Source: Xenorhabdus griffiniae
GTDB taxonomy: Bacteria; Pseudomonadota; Gammaproteobacteria; Enterobacterales; Enterobacteriaceae
DNA length: 64,000 nt
Assembly: GCF_037265215.1 (NCBI RefSeq)
Contig: NZ_CP147737.1
Span: 1,768,001 to 1,832,000, forward strand
Direction: 5' to 3'
The notes below the pieces were generated by a model. That model was not told where the DNA came from. It made no database searches and was given only the letters and a program-made list of their open reading frames with translations. This document shows positions 1 through 11,000 of this stretch, piece by piece. Position 1 is the first letter of the stretch, and each line of letters starts with the position of its first letter. The translations under genes were made by a program, and so were the position numbers.

Positions 1-810
1 GCAGGGCCAACGGGAGTGGGGAAAACCGAAGTCACGGTCCAACTTGCTAAGGTCTTGAATGTCAAATTATTGCGATTTGATATGTCAGAGTATATGGAAC
101 GTCATACTGTCAGTCGTTTAATCGGTGCTCCTCCGGGGTATGTTGGATATGATCAGGGAGGATTATTGACCGATGCAATCATCAAACATCCTCATTCTGT
201 ACTGTTACTGGATGAGATTGAAAAAGCCCATCCTGATGTTTTTAACCTGCTGTTACAGGTTATGGATAATGGTACATTGACTGACAATAATGGCCGCAAG
301 GCGGATTTCCGCAATGTTATTTTGGTGATGACAACCAATGCAGGAGTGCGTGAAATACAGCGTAAATCCATTGGATTCACTGAACAGGATAACAGCCCGG
401 ATGGTATGGAAGAGATAAAGCGGCTTTTCACACCTGAATTCCGCAATCGTCTTGATAGCATCATCTGGTTTGATGCACTCTCTCTTGAAGTTATTCAGCA
501 AGTTGTTGATAAATTTATCGTTGAGTTACAAGCCCAACTAGATGAAAAAGGCGTTTCTTTGGAAGTCAGTGCAGCTGCACGTCAATGGTTATGTGACAAA
601 GGTTATGATAAGGCGATGGGAGCACGACCTATGGCCCGTGTCATTCAGGACAACCTCAAAAAACCACTGGCGAATGAATTGTTATTTGGCTCTTTGGTGC
701 ATGGAGGCTCAGTCAAGATTGAACTTGATAAAGCTAAACAGATATTGGTATATGATTTCAAGAGTGCCCAAAAATCGAATAATAAGAAATCAGAAGATGC
801 TGTATTGTAA
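1..810 (+). CDS. clpA: ATP-dependent Clp protease ATP-binding subunit ClpA (3' part)
   Basis: C-terminal 269 residues of ClpA, the AAA+ unfoldase that feeds substrates, including N-end rule proteins brought by ClpS, into the ClpP chamber in the cytoplasm. The frame is open from base 1 and begins inside the second ATPase domain: AGPTGVGKTE is its Walker A, LLLDEIEKAHPDV its Walker B, and GARPMARVIQ near residue 210 of the fragment is the sensor-2 region. E. coli ClpA has 758 residues, so about 490 residues lie to the left of the window. The GTG at base 16 that would open the reading frame is an internal Val codon, not a start. It converges with infA across a hairpin. Confidence 0.97.
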   Translation, partial: AGPTGVGKTEVTVQLAKVLNVKLLRFDMSEYMERHTVSRLIGAPPGYVGYDQGGLLTDAIIKHPHSVLLLDEIEKAHPDVFNLLLQVMDNGTLTDNNGRKADFRNVILVMTTNAGVREIQRKSIGFTEQDNSPDGMEEIKRLFTPEFRNRLDSIIWFDALSLEVIQQVVDKFIVELQAQLDEKGVSLEVSAAARQWLCDKGYDKAMGARPMARVIQDNLKKPLANELLFGSLVHGGSVKIELDKAKQILVYDFKSAQKSNNKKSEDAVL

Positions 811-823
811 CCATTAACAGCTA

Positions 824-863
824 CACCACAGGTGACTTTTGAAAAATATGATCACCTGTGGTG
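824..863. terminator. Hairpin between convergent clpA and infA
   Basis: Perfect 12-bp inverted repeat, caccacaggtga at 824-835 and tcacctgtggtg at 852-863, with a 16-base loop. It lies between the clpA stop and the infA stop, so it can end transcripts from both sides. Neither strand has a strong T tract after the stem, so it may be a 3'-end stabilising hairpin or a weak intrinsic terminator. Confidence 0.7.
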
Positions 864-877
864 CTAAGGTATCTTAA

Positions 878-1099
878 TCAGCGGCTACGGAAAGTAATGC
901 GTCCTTTTTCCGGATCATATGTAGTTAGCTCAACTGTAACCTTGTCTCCTGTCAGGATGCGGATATAGTTCTTGCGCATTTTTCCTGAGATATGAGCAGT
1001 GACAATGTGTCCGTTGTCTAATTCAACGCGAAACACAGTATTTGGCAGTGTTTCTAAAACAGTACCTTGCATTTCAAAATTAGTGTCTTCTTTGGCCAT
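878..1099 (-). CDS. infA: Translation initiation factor IF-1
   Basis: IF-1 is the single OB-fold factor that occupies the A site of the 30S subunit during initiation. The conserved core [20 protein letters not shown] is intact. The protein is 73 residues where the enterobacterial form is 72: the N-terminus reads [11 protein letters not shown] rather than MAKEDNIEMQ, and the C-terminal third reads [15 protein letters not shown] rather than the usual TPYDLSKGRIVFRSR. An AGAGGA ribosome site precedes the ATG. It is the last gene of the leftward aat-infA run; a hairpin at 1171-1230 separates it from aat. In E. coli a serW tRNA gene lies between clpA and infA, and none is present here. Confidence 0.96.
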   Translation of the reverse strand: MAKEDTNFEMQGTVLETLPNTVFRVELDNGHIVTAHISGKMRKNYIRILTGDKVTVELTTYDPEKGRITFRSR

Positions 1100-1170
1100 C
1101 TAATCCTCTAAATGTAACAACCATAGTTTTTAACCGGCAAGATAATGCCGAAAAACCATCACTATGTAAA

Positions 1171-1230
1171 GGAATGTCGTATTTTAAGCCATCATTTTAC
1201 ATACGGTAATATGATGGCTAATGACATTCC
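1171..1230 (-). other. Two-tier imperfect hairpin in the infA leader
   Basis: Nested inverted repeats: ggaatgtc (1171-1178) pairs with gacattcc (1223-1230), and inside it gccatcat (1188-1195) pairs with atgatggc (1211-1218). It lies between the aat stop and the infA start on the minus strand. It could end aat transcripts or be part of an infA leader; the sequence alone does not decide. Confidence 0.5.
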
Positions 1231-1262
1231 CACCATGAACAGCATTTATTTCTAAGAGACGA

Positions 1263-1952
1263 TTATAAATCCAGCTTTTGTACAGACCAGCAGCCTGATT
1301 GCAATGACTGCTTTCTCAATTGATAAAGATGCTGGAGAAACTTTTCTCTCGGAATATTTTTAGCACCCAATGATTCTGTATGGTGATTTAATACCTGACA
1401 GTCAAATAGTTGGCCACCGTGACGTAAAAAATGGTGATAGAATGCGACAAAAGCACATTTGGAAGCATTCTCCATTTTGCTAAACATCGATTCACCACAA
1501 AATAGTGTACCGACACAAACGCCGTATAAACCACCTACAAGTTGATGGTCATGCCAGACTTCAATTGAATGAGCTAATCCTTCTTTATGTAAGGTTTGAT
1601 AACCTTTTTGAACGTCTGGTCCAATCCAGGTACCTTCTTGTCGTTGAGCGCAATGATATATCACTTCATCAAAAGCATAGTTTACCGTAATTTGGTAAGC
1701 ATGTTTGTGAATAAATCGACGTAGCGTTCGGCCAATATGCAATTCTCCTGGGATCAGCACGGCCCTTGGATCGGGAGACCACCATAAAGGCGGTTCATCA
1801 GGCGAATACCACGGAAAAATTCCCTCATGATACGCTACTCGCAAACGTTCTGCACTTAGATCTCCGCCAAATGCCAATAAACCATTGGGTTCAACCAGCG
1901 CATTAGTGGGATGGGGGAATTCATATGAGTTACCCAATTGAGCTATCGACAT
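1263..1952 (-). CDS. aat: Leucyl/phenylalanyl-tRNA--protein transferase
   Basis: Aat transfers Leu or Phe from charged tRNA to proteins with N-terminal Arg or Lys, making N-end rule substrates for ClpS-ClpAP. Family motifs seen are [43 protein letters not shown] and [14 protein letters not shown] chose the ATG at 1952 (protein [15 protein letters not shown]..., 229 residues) because it aligns with the E. coli N-terminus and has AAGGTGA upstream. A GTG at 1964 overlapping the cydC stop (GTGA) would add four residues. The overlap with cydC implies co-transcription with cydDC, and clpA next door shares its pathway. Confidence 0.95.
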   Translation of the reverse strand: MSIAQLGNSYEFPHPTNALVEPNGLLAFGGDLSAERLRVAYHEGIFPWYSPDEPPLWWSPDPRAVLIPGELHIGRTLRRFIHKHAYQITVNYAFDEVIYHCAQRQEGTWIGPDVQKGYQTLHKEGLAHSIEVWHDHQLVGGLYGVCVGTLFCGESMFSKMENASKCAFVAFYHHFLRHGGQLFDCQVLNHHTESLGAKNIPREKFLQHLYQLRKQSLQSGCWSVQKLDL

Positions 1953-1960
1953 AAGTTGAA

Positions 1961-3721
1961 TCACCTTTGCTCAGGATAGCTCTGTAGCTGATAAAATTGT
2001 TGCCGCTGGTAAAATTGATAGTAACGCCCTTGTTGAGCCAGTAGCGCATTATGCTGACCTTGCTCGATAATACGTCCTCCATCCATAACGCAGATTTGAT
2101 CCATGAATTGCAAGCCAGTGAGGCGATGGGTAACGATAATCAAAGTCTTATGCTGACAACTATGGTGTAGCAGCGACAGAATTTGCTGTTCTGTATCTGC
2201 ATCGAGTCCTTCAGTTGGCTCATCCAGCAGCATTAAAGGGGCATTGTGCAATAATGCTCTGGCAATACCCAAACGACGCTGTTCTCCACCGGAAAGCTGA
2301 CGCCCGCCTTCACCCATCCAACAGTTTAGCTTTTTATCAGTGTCTAGCAAGTGCCCTAAACCTACTTGTTGCAGTACGGTTGTTATTTCATCGTCACCAG
2401 CATCTGGTTTTGCCAATAAGAGATTTTCACGCAAAGTATGGCTAAAGACATGTATCCGCTGGGGAACGATAGACATCATTGAACGTAATGTTGACTCATC
2501 ATAATGGGAGATAGAGTGCTGATTAAGTTGAATTTCACCGCTATTGACATCCCAGGCACGCGTCAATAATTGCAAAAGCGTGGATTTACCACATCCTGTT
2601 TTTCCCAGTAAAGCAATATGTTCACCTGATGTCAGGGACAGAGAGATATTTTTCAATACTGGCTGTGGCTGGCCTGGATAGGTGAAATCAACATTTTTTA
2701 TTTCAAGGCTTATCTCGCTATTTGCTTGCGGTCCATGAGAAGGGAAGGTGACTTCCGGTTTTTGGTGCATCAACTGAGAAACCCGAGTTGCAGATGCAAT
2801 GACTTGCCCCATGTGCTGGAATGCCATGCTGACTGGTCCAAGTGCTTCAAACGCAGCAAGAGTGCAGAATGTAAACAGTGCGATCAATGCACCTGCCTGA
2901 CTATTTTCTCCCACACCTGCCGCCGCTAGCCACAGTATCAGCGTCACTGTCATACCGGTGGAAAAAATCATGATAGCTTGTGAAAGGCCGGTCAAACTGG
3001 CTTGTTTTTGCTGGCTTTTCAACCAGTCATTTTCAATCTCTGCCATGGATTGACGAAAGCGTTTGAGTGCGCCAAACACGCTTAATTCAGCTTGCCCCTG
3101 TAAGGCGCTGGTAAGTAATGTACGATATTGGCCGCGTTGTTGAGTAATGTTTCTGCCATAAGGTTTTCCTGCGTGATAAAACACATAAGGTAATATCAGC
3201 AACATCCCTAACATAATACCGCCAATAGTATAGGCGAGGGGGGTATCAAGGAAGCTCAGGCCAAAGGTTAGAGTGAGAATGACGACGAATGCGGCGAGGA
3301 CAGGGGAAATAACCCGCAGATACAAGTGATCCAATGTTTCGACATCCGCAACAAGCCTATTTAACAACTCACCTTGACGAAAACGAGCAATACCGCCAGG
3401 AGAAAGAGGGAGTATTTTTTGAAACGCAAAAACACGTAAATGTGCTAATACCCGGAATGTAGCATCATGGCTGACCAGCCGTTCACCATAACGACCAGCA
3501 GTACGAAAAATGGCCGCCCCGCGAACACCGGCGGCAGGCAGCATATAGTTGAATGTATATAACCCCGCGAACCCAGCCAGGGCTGTGCCAGCAAGGAACC
3601 AACCAGAGAGTGTTAGCAATCCAATACTGGCTAGCAGCGTCACAATCGCCAATACCATACCTAAGCTGATGAGAAACCAATGGCGGCGGTAGAGTGCGAG
3701 AAATGGGAGTAATACACGCAT
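1961..3721 (-). CDS. cydC: Heterodimeric ABC exporter subunit CydC (cytochrome bd assembly)
   Basis: One half of the CydDC inner-membrane ABC exporter, reported to move glutathione/cysteine and bind haem, and required for assembly of cytochrome bd oxidase. 586 residues: an N-terminal six-helix membrane domain (roughly 1-320, with [19 protein letters not shown] near the start) and a C-terminal ATPase domain with Walker [10 protein letters not shown], signature [16 protein letters not shown] and Walker [14 protein letters not shown]. coli CydC is somewhat shorter (573). It follows cydD with only two bases between them and overlaps the aat start region, so cydD-cydC-aat is probably one operon. 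Confidence 0.97.
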   Translation of the reverse strand: MRVLLPFLALYRRHWFLISLGMVLAIVTLLASIGLLTLSGWFLAGTALAGFAGLYTFNYMLPAAGVRGAAIFRTAGRYGERLVSHDATFRVLAHLRVFAFQKILPLSPGGIARFRQGELLNRLVADVETLDHLYLRVISPVLAAFVVILTLTFGLSFLDTPLAYTIGGIMLGMLLILPYVFYHAGKPYGRNITQQRGQYRTLLTSALQGQAELSVFGALKRFRQSMAEIENDWLKSQQKQASLTGLSQAIMIFSTGMTVTLILWLAAAGVGENSQAGALIALFTFCTLAAFEALGPVSMAFQHMGQVIASATRVSQLMHQKPEVTFPSHGPQANSEISLEIKNVDFTYPGQPQPVLKNISLSLTSGEHIALLGKTGCGKSTLLQLLTRAWDVNSGEIQLNQHSISHYDESTLRSMMSIVPQRIHVFSHTLRENLLLAKPDAGDDEITTVLQQVGLGHLLDTDKKLNCWMGEGGRQLSGGEQRRLGIARALLHNAPLMLLDEPTEGLDADTEQQILSLLHHSCQHKTLIIVTHRLTGLQFMDQICVMDGGRIIEQGQHNALLAQQGRYYQFYQRQQFYQLQSYPEQR

Positions 3722-3723
3722 GA

Positions 3724-5493
3724 TTAAAGCTCCACACTACGGTGAGATAACAGACGAGAAAATACACCTTGAGACTGGCTTAAAGTTTGATAATCACCTT
3801 GTTCGATAAGCAATCCATTTTCCATTACCCAAATCTGGTCATATGATAGTGTTTCTTCTAGCAAGTGAGTGACCAATAATGTGGTTTGTTGATGCGAGGC
3901 CTGATTTAAAGCCATCATCACACGCTGTTCGCTATGGGCATCAAGACTGGCGGCGGGTTCGTCTAAGAGCAATAATTGGCAAGGATTTAACAATGCTCGT
4001 GCTACCGCAATCCGCTGGGCTTGTCCGACAGACAGACGAGCAGCGTTGTCACCTATCACCGTATTGATGCCATCTGGAAGGTCGTTAATAAACTCACTGA
4101 CATAAGCCCGTTCCATCACATCACGGAGTTGTGCTTGCGTTGCGTCATATTGGCCAAGACGAATATTGTCGAGCAGAGTCTGTTCTGGCAGGTATGGGTT
4201 TTGTCCAACCCAACTTAAGCGTTCACGCCATTTAGCGAGACTGAGTTCACGCAACTCAATGCCATTGATTTTCAAGGAGCCATGATAAGGCAAGAATCCC
4301 AGCAATACATTGATCAACGAACTTTTGCCCGCCCCACTTTTTCCAACCAGAGCAATCCGCTGACGCTTATCAATGGTAAAATGCAAAGGACCAGCAAGAC
4401 GATGTCCATCGTGAGACATAATTTCCAGTTCTCTGGCCTCAATGGTAACGGGTTCATTATCTGATAATGTTTTCTCACCGCTACTTGCTGCCTGTTCTCC
4501 ATCGCTGCTAAGTAAGGTGAAGAGCGATTCTGCCGCGCCGACTGCCTGGGCTTTGGCGTGATAAAACGTACCTAAATCGCGCAGTGGTTGAAAAAACTCA
4601 GGTGCCAGGATTAACGCAAGGAAACCGGCAAACAACGTAACCCCCACACCATAGCTACCAAAGTGCAATTCTCCCAAATAGGAAAAACCAAAATAAACAG
4701 CAACAACGGCAATGGAGATTGCGGCAAAAAATTCTAAAACCGCCGAAGATAAAAATGCCATGCGCAGAACTTCCATCGTTCTGCGGCGAAAACTTTCTGT
4801 TGACTCGGTGATTTGTTCAACTTCCGCTTCTCCTCGATGGAACAGGCGTAAAGTTTCCAAACCCCGTAAACGATCGAGAAAATTACCGCTTAAACGGCTG
4901 AGGGCAACAAAATTGCGCCGATTGGCATCTGCGGCGCCTAACCCCACCAATGCCATAAATAGCGGAATCAATGGCGCGGTTACAAATAAAATCAATCCTG
5001 CGGCCCAATTAATTGGAAATACAGTAACCAGGATTAAGATAGGGATCATGGTAGCAAGAGCAATTTGCGGTAGATAGCGAGAATAGAAATCCTGCATGTC
5101 TTCTATCTGCTCCAGGATAATGGTTGCCCAACTGCCGGCGGGTTTCCCCTTAACCCACATAGGGCCTAGTTGTTCAAGTTTATCCAATACCATATTGCGA
5201 ATTTGTTGGCGTACAACTTTGCCACAAATAAATCCGACACGTTCCCGAACGGCATTGACAATCGCCCGTAATGTAAAAGTTGCAGCCAACATGAGAAATT
5301 GGTCAATAAGGTTTTCACGGGGAACATTGTCCATAATCAGGGCTTGCAGAATTGTCGCCAAGAGCCAGGCTTGGGAAATAATCAGCAATCCACTGATTAA
5401 GCCAAGCAGCATTGATAAACGAAGCCACCGACGGGCAGGTGCAGTTTGCTGTTTTAGCCATCGAACAAGTTCAGATTGTCTTGTTTTGTCCAT
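3724..5493 (-). CDS. cydD: Heterodimeric ABC exporter subunit CydD (cytochrome bd assembly)
   Basis: Partner of CydC; the pair exports low-molecular-weight thiols to the periplasm for cytochrome maturation. 589 residues (E. coli 588): N-terminal transmembrane domain (about 1-330, ISGLLIISQAWLLATILQAL as first helix), then an ATPase domain with Walker A GKSGAGKSS, the degenerate signature LSVGQAQRIAVARALL and Walker B LLLLDEPAASLD. The gene is downstream of trxB in the same direction but separated by a terminator, so it probably has its own promoter in the 100-base gap. Confidence 0.97.
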   Translation of the reverse strand: MDKTRQSELVRWLKQQTAPARRWLRLSMLLGLISGLLIISQAWLLATILQALIMDNVPRENLIDQFLMLAATFTLRAIVNAVRERVGFICGKVVRQQIRNMVLDKLEQLGPMWVKGKPAGSWATIILEQIEDMQDFYSRYLPQIALATMIPILILVTVFPINWAAGLILFVTAPLIPLFMALVGLGAADANRRNFVALSRLSGNFLDRLRGLETLRLFHRGEAEVEQITESTESFRRRTMEVLRMAFLSSAVLEFFAAISIAVVAVYFGFSYLGELHFGSYGVGVTLFAGFLALILAPEFFQPLRDLGTFYHAKAQAVGAAESLFTLLSSDGEQAASSGEKTLSDNEPVTIEARELEIMSHDGHRLAGPLHFTIDKRQRIALVGKSGAGKSSLINVLLGFLPYHGSLKINGIELRELSLAKWRERLSWVGQNPYLPEQTLLDNIRLGQYDATQAQLRDVMERAYVSEFINDLPDGINTVIGDNAARLSVGQAQRIAVARALLNPCQLLLLDEPAASLDAHSEQRVMMALNQASHQQTTLLVTHLLEETLSYDQIWVMENGLLIEQGDYQTLSQSQGVFSRLLSHRSVEL

Positions 5494-5557
5494 AAGAAAA
5501 ATTTCTGATTAGCGGGTGATGATACGGAATATCAAAACAAGCTGTATGTTACCTGTT

Positions 5558-5584
5558 AAAAAGCGCTACCGGAATAGCGCTTTA
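5558..5584 (-). terminator. Intrinsic terminator of trxB
   Basis: On the minus strand the stem aaagcgct/agcgcttt (8 bp, about 8-base loop) is followed by a short T run. It sits just after the trxB stop and before cydD, separating the two transcripts. Confidence 0.8.
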
Positions 5585-5596
5585 GGGAAAGATAGA

Positions 5597-6646
<1,050 letters not shown>

Positions 6647-6960
6647 TCATGTTATTAACGATTTTACCGATAGATAGTAACTATGATGTAATCGTATTGT
6701 AAGAAATGATTGTTTAACTTTCTGAATTGAACGCCATTTATACATATGAGACATAAAACAAGCTATCGAAACGATTTACTGAAAATTTATTTGGTAGGTT
6801 GTTCTGATTTTTGTTCATTTACTTTGACAATCGGCTGTGCATTTGCGAAAACATCTGTGTAAGAGATAATTATCTCTCTTGCTAATCAATTGTTTCTATA
6901 AAATAGACAAACTAGTGTGGGTGATTTTCTCATAGAATATAAAAATTGCCGTTAAGCTGT

Positions 6961-7053
6961 TTCTGAAAAACCTAGTGTTTTAGGAGCTAGTATCTTGAGA
7001 GATAGTGTTCTGGGAAATGATGTTTCTGAGAGACAAAGTTCTGGTAATCGTGT
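6961..7053 (+). repeat. Degenerate ~15-bp tandem array, left part
   Basis: Six degenerate units of 14-17 bases line up on the consensus TTCTGGGAGATAGTG: units start near 6961, 6978, 6993, 7008, 7023 and 7039. Similar units resume at 7226 after the palindromic repeat. The unit lengths vary, so the alignment is by eye; no coding frame follows the period. Confidence 0.6.
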
Positions 7054-7054
7054 C

Positions 7055-7217
7055 GTATTCCTAATGGATTTCAAGTTGTAGTGCGGCGGCAAGGGAACAA
7101 AACCTCAAGCGCATAGAAACTAATATAAGTGATGAGTGGCTGATATATGAGTAACTGAGTGATTGGGGTGAGTGAGCACAGCTAACATAGCAGCAACTTG
7201 GAAAGCAAAAGGGATAA
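7055..7217. repeat. Dispersed palindromic repeat (degenerate copy) in the lrp leader
   Basis: Terminal inverted repeats are visible: the left end, attcctaatggatttcaag, matches the reverse complement of the right end, caacttggaaagcaaaaggg. The inner phrase gattggggtgagtgagcac is one I recall from 130-170-bp palindromic repeats abundant in Xenorhabdus, Photorhabdus and related genomes. The copy is degenerate. It splits the 15-bp array. Confidence 0.65.
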
Positions 7218-7224
7218 TTAATCG

Positions 7225-7284
7225 AATTCTGGGAGATAATGGTCTGGGAAATTGTATTCTGGAAGATTGTTTCTAGAGTTGTAG
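7225..7284 (+). repeat. Degenerate ~15-bp tandem array, right part
   Basis: Four more units on the TTCTGGGAGATAGTG theme (starting near 7226, 7242, 7256 and 7270) continue the array seen at 6961-7053 on the other side of the palindromic repeat. Confidence 0.55.
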
Positions 7285-7407
7285 TAGTCCTTAAACCTTG
7301 GTTACAGATTAAGCGTTAACCTTTGAAGACATCTTTTCCAGCTCAACTGGTTGAAAGAGATAGGGAAAATGTTTTAGGTGTAGGAATATTAAAGAGAGAG
7401 CAATAAG

Positions 7408-7902
7408 ATGATAGATAATAAAAAGCGTCCAGGAAAAGATCTTGATCGTATAGATCGTAATATCCTTAACGAGTTGCAAAAAGATGGCCGTATTTCTAAC
7501 GTGGAATTATCCAAGAGAGTTGGTTTGTCACCAACCCCTTGCCTGGAGCGTGTGCGTCGTTTAGAGCGTCAGGGTTTTATCTCTGGCTATACGGCTTTGC
7601 TGAATCCTCATTATTTGGATGCATCATTGCTGGTATTTGTTGAAATTACGCTGAACCGCGGTGCAGCAGATGTATTTGAACAATTCAATACTGCTGTTCA
7701 GAAACTAGAAGAAATCCAAGAATGTCATTTAGTTTCTGGTGATTTTGACTACTTGCTGAAAACACGCGTGCCAGATATGTCTGCATATCGTAAATTGCTC
7801 GGAGAAACTCTGTTACGTCTTCCTGGTGTTAATGACACCCGTACTTATGTTGTAATGGAAGAAGTGAAGCAGAGTAATCGTTTAGTGATTAAGACTCGTT
7901 AA
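7408..7902 (+). CDS. lrp: Leucine-responsive regulatory protein Lrp
   Basis: Global DNA-binding regulator of amino acid metabolism, and in Xenorhabdus a known master switch for symbiosis and virulence. 164 residues, almost identical to E. coli Lrp. N-terminal helix-turn-helix (ELSKRVGLSPTPCLERVRRL, about 34-53) and C-terminal RAM/AsnC effector domain (from about 65). The ATG at 7408 gives MIDNKKRPGKDLDRIDRNIL, matching the E. coli start; AGAGAG lies just upstream. Followed by two hairpins before ftsK. The leader carries the repeats described above. Confidence 0.98.
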   Translation: MIDNKKRPGKDLDRIDRNILNELQKDGRISNVELSKRVGLSPTPCLERVRRLERQGFISGYTALLNPHYLDASLLVFVEITLNRGAADVFEQFNTAVQKLEEIQECHLVSGDFDYLLKTRVPDMSAYRKLLGETLLRLPGVNDTRTYVVMEEVKQSNRLVIKTR

Positions 7903-7923
7903 GCTTTCATCTAAAATGTACAG

Positions 7924-7997
7924 ATGCAAAACAGGAAAAACTTAGGTACACTCCTGTTTATGCATACAGTTTCAACGCTGAGCTCCCCTCAGCGTTG
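7924..7997 (+). terminator. Tandem hairpins after lrp
   Basis: First hairpin: atgcaaaacagga (7924-7936) pairs with tcctgtttatgcat (7952-7965) with one bulge. Second: caacgctgag (7973-7982) pairs perfectly with ctcagcgttg (7988-7997), loop of five, followed by ttccgttt. The second looks like the intrinsic terminator of lrp. Confidence 0.75.
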
Positions 7998-8034
7998 TTC
8001 CGTTTAATCAACAGAAAAACCTGGAGAGCCTTTC

Positions 8035-11000
8035 TTGAACCAGGAATATACAGAAGACAAACGTGTTAAGTTAAAGAAGATAAGCAGTGGCCGCCGGCTT
8101 CTGGAAGCCGTTCTGTTGGTTATTGCTATCTGTGCTGTGTACTTGATGGTAGTGCTTATCAGCTTTAATCCATCTGATCCCAGTTGGTCACAGACATCAT
8201 GGCATGAACCCGTCCACAATTGGGGTGGCAGTGTTGGTGCTTGGTTATCTGACACGCTATTCTCGGCATTTGGTATTCTTGCCTATGCAGTCCCGCCGTT
8301 TATGTTGTTAGGTTGTTGGAATGCTTTCCGTCAGAAAGATAGGCAAGAGTACATTGATTTCTTCACACTTGCATTACGTGTCATTGGTGCTTTGGCCCTG
8401 ATACTGACATCATGTGGTTTGGCTGCTCTCAATATTGATGATTTAAATGATTTTGCTGCTGGTGGCGTCATTGGCAATTTGTTCGGCAATGCGATTCTGC
8501 CTTGGTTTAACATCCTGGGAGCAACTTTGGCTCTGCTTGGTATGTGGGGCGTTGGGTTCACATTGTTTACCGGATGGTCATGGCTTACGATTGCAGAAAA
8601 AATTGGTGCAGTGATTCTGGATTCGCTGAGTTTTGTCGTCAATCGTGGTCGCAATAATGCTGAATATGATGAAAATGATTTAGAAAATACGTTAGCTTCC
8701 GAACGCTCAGCCAGTGAACAAAAACATGCGGAGCAGGCAGATAAACATGAAATGGTTATATCTACTGAAACGCTAGATGAAGATGATGTATTACTGACAG
8801 CTCCAACGTTAGCCGAATTAGCTGATACAGATTCAGCGTTACAGCCTGCATCAACCTCGCCAGCATTGGATCAACTTCAGGAACAAGAACCTGTTCACTA
8901 TTCTTTTGAATTGCCAGATGATGACCAATCAGATACAAATCCACAATCCGATGACTTTTCTCAGGCTATTTCAAATCTATCCACAAACAGTTCTGCTGGC
9001 ACGAATACGCATTTACAAGATGATAATGTAACAGATACGTTTACTCTTCCTGCAAAGGATAATGTCAATTTAAAAGATGCGGCAACGGATATCGCGACCT
9101 CTGCGGTTGTGACGAAAAATCCACAGATTAAACAAGGTATTGGGCCTGAAATGCCACGCCCTAATCCTGTAAGGATCCCAACCCGTCGCGAATTGTATGG
9201 TATTAAAGTGCCTTCTCACCGTTTGGCAGAGCACATGCAACGGAAAGAAAAAGAGAGGCAGAATGAGCAGGTTGCAGAAGCTAATGAACAGCGAATGGAT
9301 GCCCAACAGCAAGACATGTTGCGTCAGCAATTCCTCAAGCAGCAACGTGAGCGCTATGGTGCTGATTTTGAGGAAGGAAACAGAGAGTCAGAGTCTCGTG
9401 AAGCAAGTACGCTGATACATAAGCAACCAGTGGTAGCTGATGAGCCTACAAAAAATAGCGTAGATAAGCAGACCATAGACGAACAAATAGTAAACGAACA
9501 GCCCATAATCGATGAACAAAAAGCGCAGGAAGAAGCGTTGCGGATAGCATTTGAGCAACAGCAACGTGAACGTTACCAACTAAATCAACCTGAGCCTGCT
9601 GAATTTGTATTTATGCCAACAGAGCCACTGAATCAACAAGTTCAGGAAAAAAATATAGCGACTCCTCTTGATTCTCATGAATCGAGAGATCAGCATATTT
9701 TTGCGCAGCAACCGCAGCAACCGCAGCAACCGCAGCAACCGCAGCAACCGCAGCAACCGCAGCAACCGCAGCAACCGCAGCAACCGCAGCAACCGCAGCA
9801 ACCGCAGCAACCGCAGCAACCGCAGCAACCGCAGCAACCGCAGCAACCGCAGCAACCGCAGCAACCGCAGCAACCGCAGCAACCGCAGCAACCGCAGCAA
9901 CCGCAGCAACCGCAGCAACCGCAGCAACCGCAGCAACCGCAGCAACCGCAGCAAGATAGCTTGTTCCATCCATTTTTGATACGCAATGATCAGCCATTGC
10001 CAAAACCAACGACGCCGATGCCTTCTTTGGATCTTTTGGCCGAACCACCGGCGGAAGAAGAACCGGTTGATATGTTTGCGCTTGAGCAAACCTCGCGTCT
10101 AATTGAAGCGCGTTTGAATGATTATCGCGTTAAAGCGGATGTTGTTGGATTCTCTCCAGGGCCTGTCATTACACGATTTGAATTAGATTTAGCGCCTGGG
10201 GTCAAAGCTTCGCGTATTTCTAACTTAGCACGTGATCTTGCTCGTTCACTTTCAGCGGTAGCGGTTCGTATTGTGGAAGTTATTCCGGGCAGACCTTATG
10301 TTGGTTTGGAATTACCCAATAAAAAACGCCAAACAGTTTATCTGCGGGAAGTTTTGGACTGTGAGAAATTCCGTGATAACCCTTCACCGTTAACTATCGT
10401 CTTAGGAAAAGACATTGCAGGACAGCCAGTTGTGGCTGACTTGGGTAAGATGCCTCACTTACTGGTAGCAGGAACGACAGGTTCGGGTAAATCGGTAGGG
10501 GTCAATGCGATGATCCTCAGTATTCTGTATAAAGCGAAACCAGAGGATGTTCGCTTTATTATGATTGATCCGAAAATGCTTGAGTTATCGGTTTACGAGG
10601 GCATTCCACATTTATTGACCGAAGTTGTCACTGATATGAAAGATGCAGCCAATGCATTGCGTTGGTGCGTAAATGAAATGGAGCGACGTTATAAGCTGAT
10701 GTCAGCTTTAGGAGTGCGCAACATTGCGGGCTATAACGACAAGATTAAGCAAGCCGAAAATATGGGGCGACCGATCCCTGATCCGTTCTGGAAACCAGGT
10801 GACAGTATGGATGTAACGCATCCTATGCTGAAAAAAGAGCCTTATATCGTTGTTATGGTTGATGAATTTGCTGATTTAATGATGACGGTTGGGAAAAAGG
10901 TGGAAGAATTAATTGCACGTTTGGCTCAGAAAGCACGGGCGGCAGGTATCCACTTAGTATTGGCAACTCAGCGTCCTTCTGTTGATATTATCACCGGACT

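Noticed and set aside
810..878. Expected serW tRNA between clpA and infA as in E. coli
   Set aside because: The 67-base gap holds only a 12-bp hairpin; no tRNA fold or CCA end is visible.
6746..6862. 38-codon ATG frame in the trxB-lrp gap
   Set aside because: No ribosome site, no recognisable sequence, and an AT-rich region where such frames arise by chance.
8331..8654. 107-codon minus-strand frame inside ftsK
   Set aside because: Antisense shadow of the conserved membrane domain of FtsK, without family likeness.
9706..9954. Possible CRISPR-like array
   Set aside because: Contiguous 9-bp units with no spacers, inside a coding sequence.
9580..10089. Long open frames on both strands across the ftsK repeat (Leu-Arg, Ala-Val, Cys-Gly and Asn-Arg-Ser repeat proteins)
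   Set aside because: A 9-bp repeat without stops keeps every frame open; only the QQP frame continues into conserved FtsK sequence.
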